Shown here in pieces: positions 18,508 through 26,957 of a stretch of 64,000 bases of DNA. Within the stretch, counting starts at the first letter, position 1. Each line of letters starts with the position of its first letter. The stretch spans positions 1 through 64,000 of the forward strand of contig CAWBJP010000003.1 of assembly GCA_963789165.1 (NCBI GenBank), given 5' to 3'. The translations under genes and the position numbers were made by a program. The notes below the pieces were generated by a model that had not been told where the DNA came from, searched no databases, and worked only from the letters and a program-made list of their open reading frames with translations. The stretch is from CAWBJP01 sp963789165. GTDB lineage: Bacteria; Actinomycetota; Acidimicrobiia; IMCC26256; BP-133.

Positions 18508-18983
18508 GCCTCTACGAGGAGCTGTTCCGTCGCCGGGACCAGGAGCGGGGCGCTCGGGGGGACGCCGCCCTCGTGGTCTCAGGTGACAGCCGGCCTGTGG
18601 AGGAGTCCCCCCAGGGCCGGCTCCGGTGGTATCTCCATCCCGCGCTCGACGCCGCCACCCTGCGCACGCTCGGACTGTACGTCCAGGAGATCCCGCCGCA
18701 GAGCCGATCGGGCCGCTACCGCTGGCAGGGCGGGGAGGCGATCGTCTTCCTCGCCGGTCGCGGCGTGAGCGAGGTGGACGGCCAGCGCTTCGAGTGGGAG
18801 GCGGGTGACGCCCTCATCGTGCCGGTCCGGGAGCAGGGGGTGACCCTGTGCCACCACAACCCCCACGACGAGCCGGCCCGCCTCGTGTGCGCCTGGCCCG
18901 ACCTCACCCCCGTCCTGGGCGTGGACCTGGGATCGGGCCTGGAGCAGCTGGAGCCGGCCCCGGGATGGGCCGGCGCCGGCTGA
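18504..18983 (+). CDS. second cupin-domain protein, motif 1 histidines lost
   Basis: This 159-residue protein is homologous to its upstream neighbour. Both contain an SPQGR or NPQGR block followed by a Tyr- and His-containing strand and the same cupin barrel. Here the HxH of motif 1 is replaced by Y-R-W (SGRYRWQGGEAIVFLAGRG), while motif 2 keeps a CHHNPH cluster. A complete metal site is therefore unlikely. It may be a non-catalytic partner of the upstream cupin. The ATGA overlap with the first gene supports co-expression. Confidence 0.72.
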   Translation: MSLYEELFRRRDQERGARGDAALVVSGDSRPVEESPQGRLRWYLHPALDAATLRTLGLYVQEIPPQSRSGRYRWQGGEAIVFLAGRGVSEVDGQRFEWEAGDALIVPVREQGVTLCHHNPHDEPARLVCAWPDLTPVLGVDLGSGLEQLEPAPGWAGAG

Positions 18984-19148
18984 GCCTCTGTGGAAAAACA
19001 GGCCCGAAATCCACAGGTTTTCCCATGGTTTTCCTGCTTCCTCCACACAGGGTCCCGGCGCGACAGTGACGGCGAGCGTTTGCGGACACGGCACATCGTG
19101 CGAGGAGGTGAGGCGCAGGTCCGGATCGTGTCCGCCGGCTGATGCCGG

Positions 19149-19180
19149 GAGGGCGGGCGACCAGTCAGCCGCCCGCCCTC
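19149..19180. terminator. strong hairpin next to attL, probably the original tRNA-Asn terminator
   Basis: GAGGGCGGGCG (19149-19159) and CGCCCGCCCTC (19170-19180) form a perfect 11-bp stem with a 10-base loop. The hairpin ends one base before the tRNA-Asn remnant. Before the element integrated, it would have lain directly after tRNA-Asn on the minus strand. There is no T run. Confidence 0.6.
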
Positions 19181-19181
19181 G

Positions 19182-19227
19182 TGGCTCCGGGGGGGAGATT
19201 CGAACTCCCGACCAAGCGCTTAACAGG
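19182..19227 (-). repeat. attL: 3' remnant of tRNA-Asn
   Basis: These 46 bases are identical to 28132-28177 and contain the last 43 nt of tRNA-Asn, from the anticodon loop to the discriminator. Identity stops after TTAACAGG, in the anticodon stem-loop, where tyrosine integrases usually cross over. The truncated copy cannot make a tRNA. Confidence 0.92.
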
Positions 19228-19229
19228 TG

Positions 19230-19276
19230 TTCAGAGGGCGTTTTCCTGGTATCGCCTGGTGCCGCCTCGTCCGTAA
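19230..19276 (-). pseudogene. remnant of the C-terminal tail of an XRE-type regulator gene
   Basis: On the minus strand this stretch encodes TDEAAPGDTRK, which matches TADEAAPGGTRK at the end of the XRE protein at 25034-25777. At the DNA level, 19253-19273 is an exact 21-bp inverted match to 25725-25745, and similarity continues a few bases beyond. The fragment runs into the tRNA-Asn remnant. It is probably a leftover from an earlier or rearranged copy of the element. Confidence 0.4.
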
Positions 19277-19333
19277 AAGTGCTGGTCAGCGGCACAGGGC
19301 GGGATTCGTGGGCACAGGACGATATGCCCCGGA

Positions 19334-19366
19334 CGCGGGATGCCCGCGGGATCCTCGCGGGGTCGG
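19334..19366 (+). repeat. three 11-bp iterons inside the left end
   Basis: CGCGGGATGCC, CGCGGGATCCT and CGCGGGGTCGG are consecutive 11-bp direct repeats sharing CGCGGGRT. The same arrangement is at 28043-28075. They are likely integrase arm-binding sites. The rest of 18984-19893 has no convincing gene: I see only the hairpin, attL, a short remnant of an XRE-like gene tail on the minus strand (about 19230-19276) and these iterons. Confidence 0.7.
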
Positions 19367-19893
19367 GCTCTCCAGGATGCCCCCGAACGCTGACGACGCA
19401 GCGTGACCGAGGGCTCGGCCGGAACCGTCCTCCACGGCGGCCTCAGTGCACCGCCGCCGGTCTTCGAGCGCGCCGGTGCTGCGTTTTCCCTCTAGCTCGG
19501 GCTGGCAAGGAGTCAGGGCCCGTCGTTCCAAGAGGCCGCGTTTCTCAGGCTCGACCAGATTGCCGACGACCGGAGTGATACCGGACGGGGCTCCCGACCA
19601 GCGGGTAGCGCTCATCGCCGGCAGTTCCGCGTGGTCGCTTGCACGTCTGCGGTGATCGGAGCCCGTGATTTATGGGCGGTGGCTGTCAGCGGTTATGCGC
19701 CGTCGGGATCGGGACCCATCCGCCCCGAATACGTGCGGGCGTCCCTGGTCGGTCGATGAGCCTGGTCAGAAGCTGTCCTCGCTCAACACGCCGGCAAGTG
19801 GTACGGTCCGCTACATCCGCCCCTTCAATGGGAAACGTCCGAGCCCGCGGTGAGGCGGCGCAGGGCCGGGCACCTTGAGGGGGGGGACCCAAG

Positions 19894-20865
19894 GTGAAGC
19901 GACACCCGCTTATTCTCTTTACAGCTCTCATCTCGATCTCCGGGATCTCACTATTCGGCTCAGCGTCCGCTGTCTCGCGTCCGGCGCTGCAGGTGTCTGA
20001 AGAGAAGATGGCCGGCGCCCTGTCGTGCCCGGCCAGCTTCTCGAGCGCCCACGAGCCGGTCCTCTTCATCCACGGGACGACGCTCACCGCTGAGTCGAAC
20101 TGGTCGTGGAACTACGGCGAGGTCCTGCCTACCCAGGGCTACGACGTCTGCCTAGTGGACCTGCCCGACCGGGCCCGCGAAGACATGCAGGTGTCGGCCG
20201 AGTACGTCGTCTACGCGATCCGCACGATGGCGGCCCGGTCGCAGAGCAAGGTCGACGTGGTCGGCTTCAGCCAGGGCCCGCTGGAGCCTCGCTGGGCCGT
20301 CAAGTGGTGGCCCGACACCCGGGATCTGGTGGACGACCTCGTGGCCATGGCCGGAGCCAACCACGGCTTCACGGAGACCGAGGCCATCTGCTTCCAGAGT
20401 TGCATCCAGCCGTTCTGGCAGATGAAGCAGGACTCGCAGTTCCTCGCCGCTCTCAACGCCGGCGACGAGACCCCCGGGGACATCTCGTACACCTCCGTGT
20501 ACTCCCGCACCGATCAGTTCGTGTGGCTCGCGGACGGCGGCGGGAACCCCTGGGACCAGAGCGCCAGCATCGACGGGGCATCGAACATCGCCATCCAGGA
20601 CATCTGCCCTGGCCGCTCCGTCGAGCACATCCAGGTGGTCTACGACGCCGCCTTTTACGCCGTGGTCGTCGACGCCCTGGCCCATCCCGGCGCGGCCGAT
20701 CCTGGTCGCATCGACCAGGCGGTCTGCCTCCAGGGCGCCATGCCCGGGGTGGATACCGCCGATGCGATGGTGAAGACCGTTGAGATCGACCGGGACCTCA
20801 TGATGCTGACCGGCGAGCACCACACGGACAGCGAGCCGGTGCTCGCCTCCTACGCCAGGTCCTGA
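19894..20865 (+). CDS. secreted alpha/beta-hydrolase lipase, CalB-like
   Basis: The 323-residue protein has an N-terminal signal peptide (KRHP, then hydrophobic LILFTALISISGISLFG, with cleavage near SASA). Its core resembles Candida antarctica lipase B-type enzymes: VLFIHGTTLTAESNW, nucleophile Ser in VVGFSQGPLEPRWAVKWWPD, an Asp in YSRTDQFVW and a His in SVEHIQVVYD. The residue after SQG is Pro rather than the usual Gly, close to the oxyanion hole. Extracellular ester hydrolysis is inferred. It is cargo of the mobile element, alone on its strand and followed by a hairpin. The GTG start follows a G-rich ribosome site. Confidence 0.8.
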   Translation: MKRHPLILFTALISISGISLFGSASAVSRPALQVSEEKMAGALSCPASFSSAHEPVLFIHGTTLTAESNWSWNYGEVLPTQGYDVCLVDLPDRAREDMQVSAEYVVYAIRTMAARSQSKVDVVGFSQGPLEPRWAVKWWPDTRDLVDDLVAMAGANHGFTETEAICFQSCIQPFWQMKQDSQFLAALNAGDETPGDISYTSVYSRTDQFVWLADGGGNPWDQSASIDGASNIAIQDICPGRSVEHIQVVYDAAFYAVVVDALAHPGAADPGRIDQAVCLQGAMPGVDTADAMVKTVEIDRDLMMLTGEHHTDSEPVLASYARS

Positions 20866-20879
20866 CGAGAAGGTTCCCA

Positions 20880-20909
20880 CCGGGGGGCGTCCCGAGGAGC
20901 GCCCCCCGG
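20880..20909 (+). terminator. GC-rich hairpin after the lipase gene
   Basis: CCGGGGGGCG (20880-20889) and CGCCCCCCGG (20900-20909) form a perfect 10-bp stem 14 bases after the lipase stop. No T run follows, as is common for actinobacterial terminators. Between here and 21286 I see no gene or other structure. Confidence 0.6.
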
Positions 20910-21286
20910 GAGCGCCTCGCATCGATCTCCTGGCCGGCTCGGGGCCGGTTTCGCTACCGGCAGCCAGTCGAGTTGAACGCGGGCCGTTCCGCGTCAGCGC
21001 TGGGAGGGGCGAGTCAGCCGCGGGTGTCGTCCCGGAAGTGCGCCGAGTGCAGCGCTACCTATCAACGGCTCGGGTCTTCCGGTCCCCTCGGAGAAGACCG
21101 CTCATAACAACAGGTCGTCGTGGCTAACGCTGACAGTCGCGGCGAACACGTACGTGCCGGTTGCGCTTGGGTTCTAAAGCTTGGTCTCTGGACCGGGAAC
21201 CGCTCGGTATCGCTGACGAGGATTGGCGACTCGAACGCGGCGCTCCCGGCATTGTCGAAGGGCGTAGGGCCTCAAGTGCGGGGACG

Positions 21287-24200
21287 TCAGAGTCCCAGAT
21301 CAATTCCGTGGTCCAGGTCGGGACCCGGTCGTGGAGGCGGAGCGACTTCGGCGACGCGTTCCAGCCATGCGTCTTCTCGTGCGAGCTTGGGTCCCGGGAG
21401 GTAGTTGTCTGGGGTTGTCGCTCCCTCGACGTTTTTGCCCGTCGGGTTGAGCTCGGCGAGTTCGGCGTCGACGGTGCGGAGGCGGGATGCGGGCCAGTCG
21501 TGGTCGGCGTCCCATTGTGGGCGCTGGTCGACTTCGGGGCGGAGCTGGTCGAGGTTTCGCTGGCAGCTGGTGATGGTGGTTTCGGCCTGCTGGACGTCGT
21601 GGGTGAACCGGTCGATCTGGTCGAGGACCGAGGTTTTCTCCTTGCGGCCGTGGCGACGGAGTTGGGAGAGCGGGCCGAGATCACAGAGCCGTTTCTCGGC
21701 GGCGTCGAGGCGGTAGTTGGCCCAGTAGAGGTCTTTCTCCGCCGTCGCGAGGGCGAGTTCGGCTTGTCGGTAGGCCGGCCGCCGGTCGGGTGGCCGGTGG
21801 CGCAGCGTGTCTCGCAGTGCGGCCTGTTCGGCCAGGAGGCGTGCGATGTGGCGGGGGGCGTCGTGGACGGCGAAGCCGGTGTCGGGCTGGCGGCGGAGGG
21901 CGTCGAGGACTTCTCGCTCCGGGGTTCGCTCGTCGGCGAGGACGCCGCCGTGGTCGATCTCGGAGAGGCGGGTGACGTTCCAGGTGTGGGTGGCGTGGCG
22001 ACTCCGGCTCTGGGCGGTATAGCCGGTGAACCGTTCCAGGGCGGCGGTGCCGAGGAGATGGACCTGGGGCCAGGTCCCGCCCTGGATGCCGTCGACGGTG
22101 CGGGCCCAGGCGTGGGAGCAGTTCGGGCTTCCGTCGGCCCGGCGGCCTTGGACGAACTCACGAGGCAGGGTCACGCCAGCTCCGAGGTCGTCGACGGCGC
22201 GGAGCCCGTCAGGGGCCACGGCGGTGACGGTGACGACGCTGCCGTTGTGGAGGCGCTGCCCGTGGGTGCGAAGGGTGCCGTGGACGAGGATGCGGTCGCC
22301 GGTGGCGTAGCAGCGCTCCCCGTGACCCCAGGCGGGTCCGGCCAGCTCGGGGCCGTGGACCTGGCCGGTCGACTGGAGCCCACTGCGGATCCGGTCGGCG
22401 AGGTCTTCGCAGTCGGCGTGGGAGATGGCGAGGGTGACGACTCCGGCGGGTCCATGGGTGGCGATGTCAGCCACGACGGTGGCGGCCAGGGCTTCCCGGG
22501 TGGCGTACGGGGAGCCGAGATCGTGTTCCCACCCGTGTCTGCGGCGGATGGCCTGGCTGGTGGCCACGAGGCCGGCCCGGTAGAGCCCGAGGGCGTGGCG
22601 TTCGGCGGGGTCGAGTTGGCGGCGGTTCTCGGTCAGCTGCGGGGCGGGGATGTCCCCGTCGGCGCCGAGGCGGGCGAGTTCGGCGCCGAGGCCACCGGTC
22701 CGTACCGATTGGGCTTGGTGGGGATCACCCAGGCACCACAGGGATGCGTCCGGGGTGGCGGCCACGGCGGCGAGGACGATCTCGGCGTCGGTGGTGGCGA
22801 CCTGGGACACCTCGTCTAAGACGACCACCGCGCCGGGCGGGAGGGTGGCGCCGTCGAGGGCGAAGCGGGCGATGGTCATGGCCGGGATGCCGGCGTGGCG
22901 GAGTTCCCCGGCGGCCTGGTTGGTGGCGGCCAAGCCGATCACGCGATGCCCGGCGGTTGCGGCGGCGGTGGCGGCGGCGTGGACGGTGGTGGTCTTCCCG
23001 AACCCGGCGGGGGCGATCAGGCTGCGGATGGCCGGGCCCGGGGCGCACAGCGCCCGGACGGCGTCGGCCTGGTCGGCGCCGAGGCCGGGTTCCTCAGCCC
23101 TGATGGCGCCTTCGATGAGCGCCCGGCCGACCCCGGCGGCGGGGGTGATGGAGAGGTCGTCGAGGTGGTCGAGGACCCGCCCTTCGAGGAGGAGATGGTC
23201 GAGGGTGGAGTACTGCGGGGAGCGCCGGCCGGTGGGGTCGAGGAGGAGGACGGCGTCGTCGGTGTCGAGGAACGCGGCGGTGAGATCCTCGATGGTCTCG
23301 ACGTGGAGGCGCCCCGCACCGAGGGCGGCGACCTGCTCGACGACGTGGGCCTCGTGGAAGCGGGCCCGGTGGGCGCAGAGCCCTTCCTCGGGGTCGATGA
23401 GGGCGTCGGCGAGGTCGTCCCATTCCAGCCGGGGCCGGAGTTCGGGGATGACCCGGTCGCAGACGTGGGCTTCGAGGGCATGCCCGGTGGGGAGTCCGAT
23501 CTGGTCCGCCTCGCTCTGCCACCGTTGGCGGAGGGCCTCGGGGGTGAGGGAGCCGTCTTTGCGGGGCCGGGTGGCCAGTGATGCCGCCTCGTCCGCCTGC
23601 ATCCGGAGTTTCGGGTCGGGGTTCTCGGGGCCGGCGCCGGCCAGGTGCTCCTCGATGGCCTGGGTCCGCTTCGAGAACGTCCGCAGCCAGGCGGGGTCGA
23701 ACCCGGCCATCTCCCGGCATCCGTTGCGGTTGGGGCCCCATTCGACGCCGAGCTGCTCCGTGAGGCGGCGGCGGAGTTCCTCCTGGTAGATGGACCCGGC
23801 CGCTTTGCCCCACTCGTAGAGCGGGGTGGCGTCCAGCGCCGCGAACGATCCGTCGGGCCGGCGGCCAAGGTTGGCGACGACACAGTGGGTGTGGAGCTGG
23901 GGGTCGCCTTCCCGGCTGGTGCGGTGCACGAAGGTGGCCGCGGCGACGCCCGTGGGGATCCGCTGACGTTCGCCGTCGATCTGCTGGCGGGTCGCGCCGG
24001 CGCGCCGCTCCAGGAACTCCAGGGCGACGGCGACGGCCTCGACGTGGGCGATGGACGCCACCGACGCCACCTCGGGAGAGGCGAACGTCCACAGCAGCGA
24101 GACCGATTTCGGCGCCGAGAAGGTCACGTCGAAGGCGGTGACGGTCCGCGGACGCCGCGCCGAGAGCAGCTCCGTGTCGGTGGTCGGGTCCCGGCCCAGC

Positions 24201-24373
24201 AGCAGAGCCCGCAGCTGGTCGGCATCGACCACCCCGCTGAGACCGAGCTGGTCGGCCAGGCCGCCCTGCCACACCCCCGGGGCCTCTCCGACGCCCATGT
24301 AGTAGTCGTCGATCCCGAGCGCGACCTGACCGATCAGGTACTCGGCGTCTGCGAGCTTGGAGATCCTCAACAT
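21287..24373 (-). CDS. MobF-family relaxase with C-terminal helicase domain (TrwC/TraI-like)
   Basis: The 1028-residue conjugative relaxase nicks DNA at oriT and unwinds the transferred strand. The N-terminal TrwC domain has adjacent candidate catalytic tyrosines Y24-Y25 in IDDYYMG. The motif FDVTFSAPKSVSLLW follows, and the histidine metal site is H150, H161 and H163 in PQLHTHCVVAN. A RecD-like helicase follows with Walker A IAPAGFGKTTT (K460) and Walker B VVVLDEVSQV. The start at 24373 (MLRISKLADAEYL) has GGGAGGCGGGG upstream. A 20-codon upstream extension exists but looks non-coding. The protein appears full length. No type IV secretion or VirD4-type gene is nearby. Confidence 0.9.
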   Translation of the reverse strand: MLRISKLADAEYLIGQVALGIDDYYMGVGEAPGVWQGGLADQLGLSGVVDADQLRALLLGRDPTTDTELLSARRPRTVTAFDVTFSAPKSVSLLWTFASPEVASVASIAHVEAVAVALEFLERRAGATRQQIDGERQRIPTGVAAATFVHRTSREGDPQLHTHCVVANLGRRPDGSFAALDATPLYEWGKAAGSIYQEELRRRLTEQLGVEWGPNRNGCREMAGFDPAWLRTFSKRTQAIEEHLAGAGPENPDPKLRMQADEAASLATRPRKDGSLTPEALRQRWQSEADQIGLPTGHALEAHVCDRVIPELRPRLEWDDLADALIDPEEGLCAHRARFHEAHVVEQVAALGAGRLHVETIEDLTAAFLDTDDAVLLLDPTGRRSPQYSTLDHLLLEGRVLDHLDDLSITPAAGVGRALIEGAIRAEEPGLGADQADAVRALCAPGPAIRSLIAPAGFGKTTTVHAAATAAATAGHRVIGLAATNQAAGELRHAGIPAMTIARFALDGATLPPGAVVVLDEVSQVATTDAEIVLAAVAATPDASLWCLGDPHQAQSVRTGGLGAELARLGADGDIPAPQLTENRRQLDPAERHALGLYRAGLVATSQAIRRRHGWEHDLGSPYATREALAATVVADIATHGPAGVVTLAISHADCEDLADRIRSGLQSTGQVHGPELAGPAWGHGERCYATGDRILVHGTLRTHGQRLHNGSVVTVTAVAPDGLRAVDDLGAGVTLPREFVQGRRADGSPNCSHAWARTVDGIQGGTWPQVHLLGTAALERFTGYTAQSRSRHATHTWNVTRLSEIDHGGVLADERTPEREVLDALRRQPDTGFAVHDAPRHIARLLAEQAALRDTLRHRPPDRRPAYRQAELALATAEKDLYWANYRLDAAEKRLCDLGPLSQLRRHGRKEKTSVLDQIDRFTHDVQQAETTITSCQRNLDQLRPEVDQRPQWDADHDWPASRLRTVDAELAELNPTGKNVEGATTPDNYLPGPKLAREDAWLERVAEVAPPPRPGPDLDHGIDLGL

Positions 24374-24395
24374 GACCCCGCCTCCCGGCTGAACG

Positions 24396-24426
24396 GCCCG
24401 GCGCCGGGCAACGCCCTCCCGGAGGG
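24396..24426. promoter_or_regulatory. two adjacent palindromes upstream of the relaxase (operator or oriT candidate)
   Basis: GCCCGGCGCCGGGC (24396-24409) is a perfect 14-bp palindrome. CCCTCC-C-GGAGGG (24414-24426) follows 4 bases later. Both lie in the 103-bp gap between the HTH gene and the relaxase, where an oriT or regulator site would be expected. Function is inferred from position only. Confidence 0.35.
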
Positions 24427-24476
24427 ATGGCAACTGTCTGACGGACGTTGAGGGGTGGGGATCGGGAGGGTCGGGG

Positions 24477-24929
24477 TCATGGGCGGGAAGGTGGTGGGAG
24501 GTCGGGAGGGGTGAAGGGGAGGGGCGGAAAGAGAGGGAGTTGGGTGGTGGGCTCGTGGTATGCGCGGCGGGCGCGGGGCGTCCTGCGGGGGAGGGACGCC
24601 GGCGCGACGTCGGACGCCGGCGGGACGTCGGCCGTCGGCATGGGCCGGGTCGGCGGGGTCGGCGGCGAGCTGGGGGCCGACCCCGGCCCTCGACGACCTG
24701 CTACCGGCTCGGGCGGCGCCTCGCCGATGCGGGCGAGTCCGGTGTCGAGCATCTGGCGGATCGCTGGGCCCGGGACCCGCAGCAGGTCGCCGAGGTCGAC
24801 GACGGGCAGGCCGGAGCGGCCGTCGGTGGCGCGCCATTCCTTGGCGAGGTCGTAGGCCTTTGTCCGCCCGATCCGCAGGAGCCGTCCGGCTTCTTCGACG
24901 GTCAGGAAGGCAGGGATCTCATCGTCCAT
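24477..24929 (-). CDS. helix-turn-helix (excisionase-family) DNA-binding protein with Pro-rich tail
   Basis: The 150-residue protein has one MerR/excisionase-type HTH at residues 5-60 (FLTVEEAGRLLRIGRTKAYD, then LPVVDLGDLLRVPGPAI). A low-complexity tail rich in Pro, Ala and Arg follows. Excisionase-like directionality or relaxase-operon control is plausible because it lies between the integrase region and the relaxase gene, on the relaxase strand. The ATG at 24929 follows CTGGAGGATG. The upstream extension to 24983 has no ribosome site. The tail composition resembles no known domain. Confidence 0.7.
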   Translation of the reverse strand: MDDEIPAFLTVEEAGRLLRIGRTKAYDLAKEWRATDGRSGLPVVDLGDLLRVPGPAIRQMLDTGLARIGEAPPEPVAGRRGPGSAPSSPPTPPTRPMPTADVPPASDVAPASLPRRTPRARRAYHEPTTQLPLFPPLPFTPPDLPPPSRP

Positions 24930-25033
24930 CGGCACATCCTCCAGACATTGACACCAAAGCCTGGAGATGATATCACGGTGCATTGTGTCTGCGCAGTGGC
25001 GTCACAAGCAGGGGCCGATGTAGGGTGCGGGTC
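24930..25033. promoter_or_regulatory. divergent promoter region between HTH and XRE genes
   Basis: This 104-bp gap separates the two oppositely oriented regulator genes and is AT-richer than its surroundings (for example GAGATGATATCACGGTGCAT). It should hold the promoters of both the relaxase operon and the XRE-integrase operon. I cannot assign exact -10/-35 boxes. Confidence 0.4.
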
Positions 25034-25777
25034 GTGCCTCGCCGCCAGCGTCAACCGCCGCCCCCGCCGCCCGACCCCCGCCCGGCGGTCGATCTCAACC
25101 AGGTCGTGGCCTACAACGTCCGGGCGGCCCGGGAACTCCGGGGGTGGACCCAGGAAGAACTCGCCGAGCGGCTCGAGCGGTACCTCGGGACCCGTCTCAG
25201 CCAGGCCGGGGTGTCCTCCATCGAGCGGGCCTGGGACAGTGACCGCCGCCGGGAGTTCGACGCCCACGAGCTGCTCATCTTCGCCATGGTCTTCGATCTC
25301 CCGATCGTCTGGTTCCTGCTCCCCCCGAAGGGTGACCACCGGCTCATGCGGGGGACCACCCGCCAGGTCGATGAGCTCTACGTCTGGCTCCTCGGCCGCC
25401 CCGAGAAGCTCGAACCGCTCTACGCCCGACTCCGGGAGTACGGCATCGACGACCCCAGCGAGAACGACCTGGTGGTGGAGAAGCTCACCGGCCAGCCCGC
25501 AGCCTCCCGCACCTGGAGCTACAAGGAACGCCGCAAAGAGATGCTCCTCGCCCTCCTCGACCAGCACGAGGACTCCTTCGACAACGCGGTCGAAGAACTC
25601 GGGAAATGGGTCGACCACCTCCGCCAAGCCGGCCTCCGCGGCTTCATCGCCGAGCACACCTTCGACGAGGACTTCACCCGAGCGAGCCCAGGGGTCGAGG
25701 ACGAGACGGCACCAGACGGCACGGCGGACGAGGCGGCACCAGGCGGCACCCGGAAGCGGCGCGCCGACAAGGCTTGA
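25034..25777 (+). CDS. XRE-family transcriptional regulator
   Basis: The product of about 247 residues starts with a Pro-rich leader and then an HTH_3 domain. This reads NVRAARELRGWTQEELAERL and LSQAGVSSIERAWD, and it is followed by a helical region ending in a charged tail (DEAAPGGTRKRRADKA). Proteins of this layout sit next to integrases in many actinobacterial integrative elements and probably control excision or transfer. The start is uncertain: GTG 25034 is chosen, GTG 25025 is possible. The gene ends 11 bases before the integrase start, so they form an operon. A degraded copy of its 3' tail is near the left end of the element. Confidence 0.78.
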   Translation: MPRRQRQPPPPPPDPRPAVDLNQVVAYNVRAARELRGWTQEELAERLERYLGTRLSQAGVSSIERAWDSDRRREFDAHELLIFAMVFDLPIVWFLLPPKGDHRLMRGTTRQVDELYVWLLGRPEKLEPLYARLREYGIDDPSENDLVVEKLTGQPAASRTWSYKERRKEMLLALLDQHEDSFDNAVEELGKWVDHLRQAGLRGFIAEHTFDEDFTRASPGVEDETAPDGTADEAAPGGTRKRRADKA

Positions 25778-25788
25778 TCGGAGGACGG

Positions 25789-26947
25789 GTGATCGAAAGG
25801 CGGACCACCAGGAACGGCGAATCCCGTTACGACGTCAGGCTCCGGGGCGTCAACGGCACGGAGCGCTCCCGCACGTTCCGCACGAAGAAGGAAGCCGAGC
25901 GTTATGAACGGGCCCAGCACACCGCCATCGACCAGGGCCTCTGGGTCGATCCACGCAGCGGCCGGGTCACGCTGGCCACCTGGACGGCCGAATGGCAGCG
26001 GACCGTCGTCCACCTGCGACCTTCAACGCAGCGGATCTACGACGTCAACATCCGCAACCACATCCTGCCCGAGCTCGGCGACTTCGAACTTGGCAAGCTG
26101 ACGCCGTCGATGCTCCGCGGCTGGCTCGCCGGATTGGCCACGAAGGTCGGTCGCCGGGGAAAGCCCCTCGCTTCCGGCTCGGTCTCGCAGGCCTACCGGA
26201 CTCTCAACCGTGTGCTCGGCGCCGCCGTGGAAAACGAGTTGCTGGGGCGGAACCCGTTGCGGGCCGTCAAGCCGCCGAGGGTCGAGACCGAGCCGATGCG
26301 GTTCCTTTCCCACGAGGAGGTCGCGACCCTGGCCGCGGCCATCGACCCTCGGTACCGGGCGCTTGTGCTCCTGGCCGCCTACTCCGGGCTCCGGGCAGGC
26401 GAGCTGGCGGCGCTCCGGCGCAAGCATGTCGACCTCTTGCACCGGAGCGTCAGCGTCGTCGAGCAGGTGCAGCGCATCGGCGGCCAGCATGTGGTCCTGC
26501 CACCGAAGAGTTCGGCGGGCCGCCGATCGGTTGCTCTCCCCGGTGTCGTGGCGGCGGCGCTTGCAGGAGCACATCGCCTCGTACGGCGAGCCGGGGCCGG
26601 AGGGCCTCCTGTTCCCGGCGCCCGAGGGCGGTTTCCTCCGCCCCGAGAACTTCCGCACCCGGGTATGGCTCCCGGCCGTGCAGGCGGCCGGCGTCGCCCC
26701 GCTGCGGGTCCACGATCTCCGCCACACCTGCGCCTCGCTGGCCATCGCCGCCGGCGCCGACGTCAAGGTCCTGCAGCGGATGCTCGGTCACGCCTCGGCC
26801 GCGCTCACGCTCGACCGCTACGGCCACCTCATGCCCGGCCAGGCGCGCAGTGTCGCCGACCGCCTCGACGAGATGGCTCGCCGGGCCACTCCCGGCCCCG
26901 GACGCGCCGGTCACGTCGATGCGGGCATGATCAACGTGACGACCTGA
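25789..26947 (+). CDS. tyrosine site-specific recombinase (integrase), frameshifted
   Basis: The integrase, of about 385 residues when joined, mediates insertion at tRNA-Asn. The N-terminal part has an AP2-like arm-binding segment (GESRYDVRLRGVNGTERSRT) and a SAM-like core-binding domain. The catalytic domain has Arg in YSGLRAGELAAL, Lys in PPKSSAGRRSV, the HxxR motif in HDLRHTCASLAIAAGADV, LGHAS and the Tyr nucleophile in LDRYGH. The frame changes at VVAAAL near 26561-26564. One extra base there restores reading into QEHIASYGEPGPEG. The GTG start follows CGGAGGA. A sequence error is likelier than decay because both halves are fully conserved. Confidence 0.88.
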
Positions 26948-26957
26948 GGAGGCAGCA

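Noticed and set aside
18985..19035. DnaA-box-like TGTGGAAAA stretches near attL, with a similar one at 28017
   Set aside because: They do not match the DnaA consensus and show no clustered array or replication gene.
19286..19615. Minus-strand 109-codon frame inside the left end of the element
   Set aside because: It has no ribosome site or recognisable domain, and it crosses the iterons.
21161..22819. Plus-strand 552-codon frame opposite the relaxase
   Set aside because: It is rich in Gly/Ala/Val with no motif. The opposite strand encodes the complete MobF protein.
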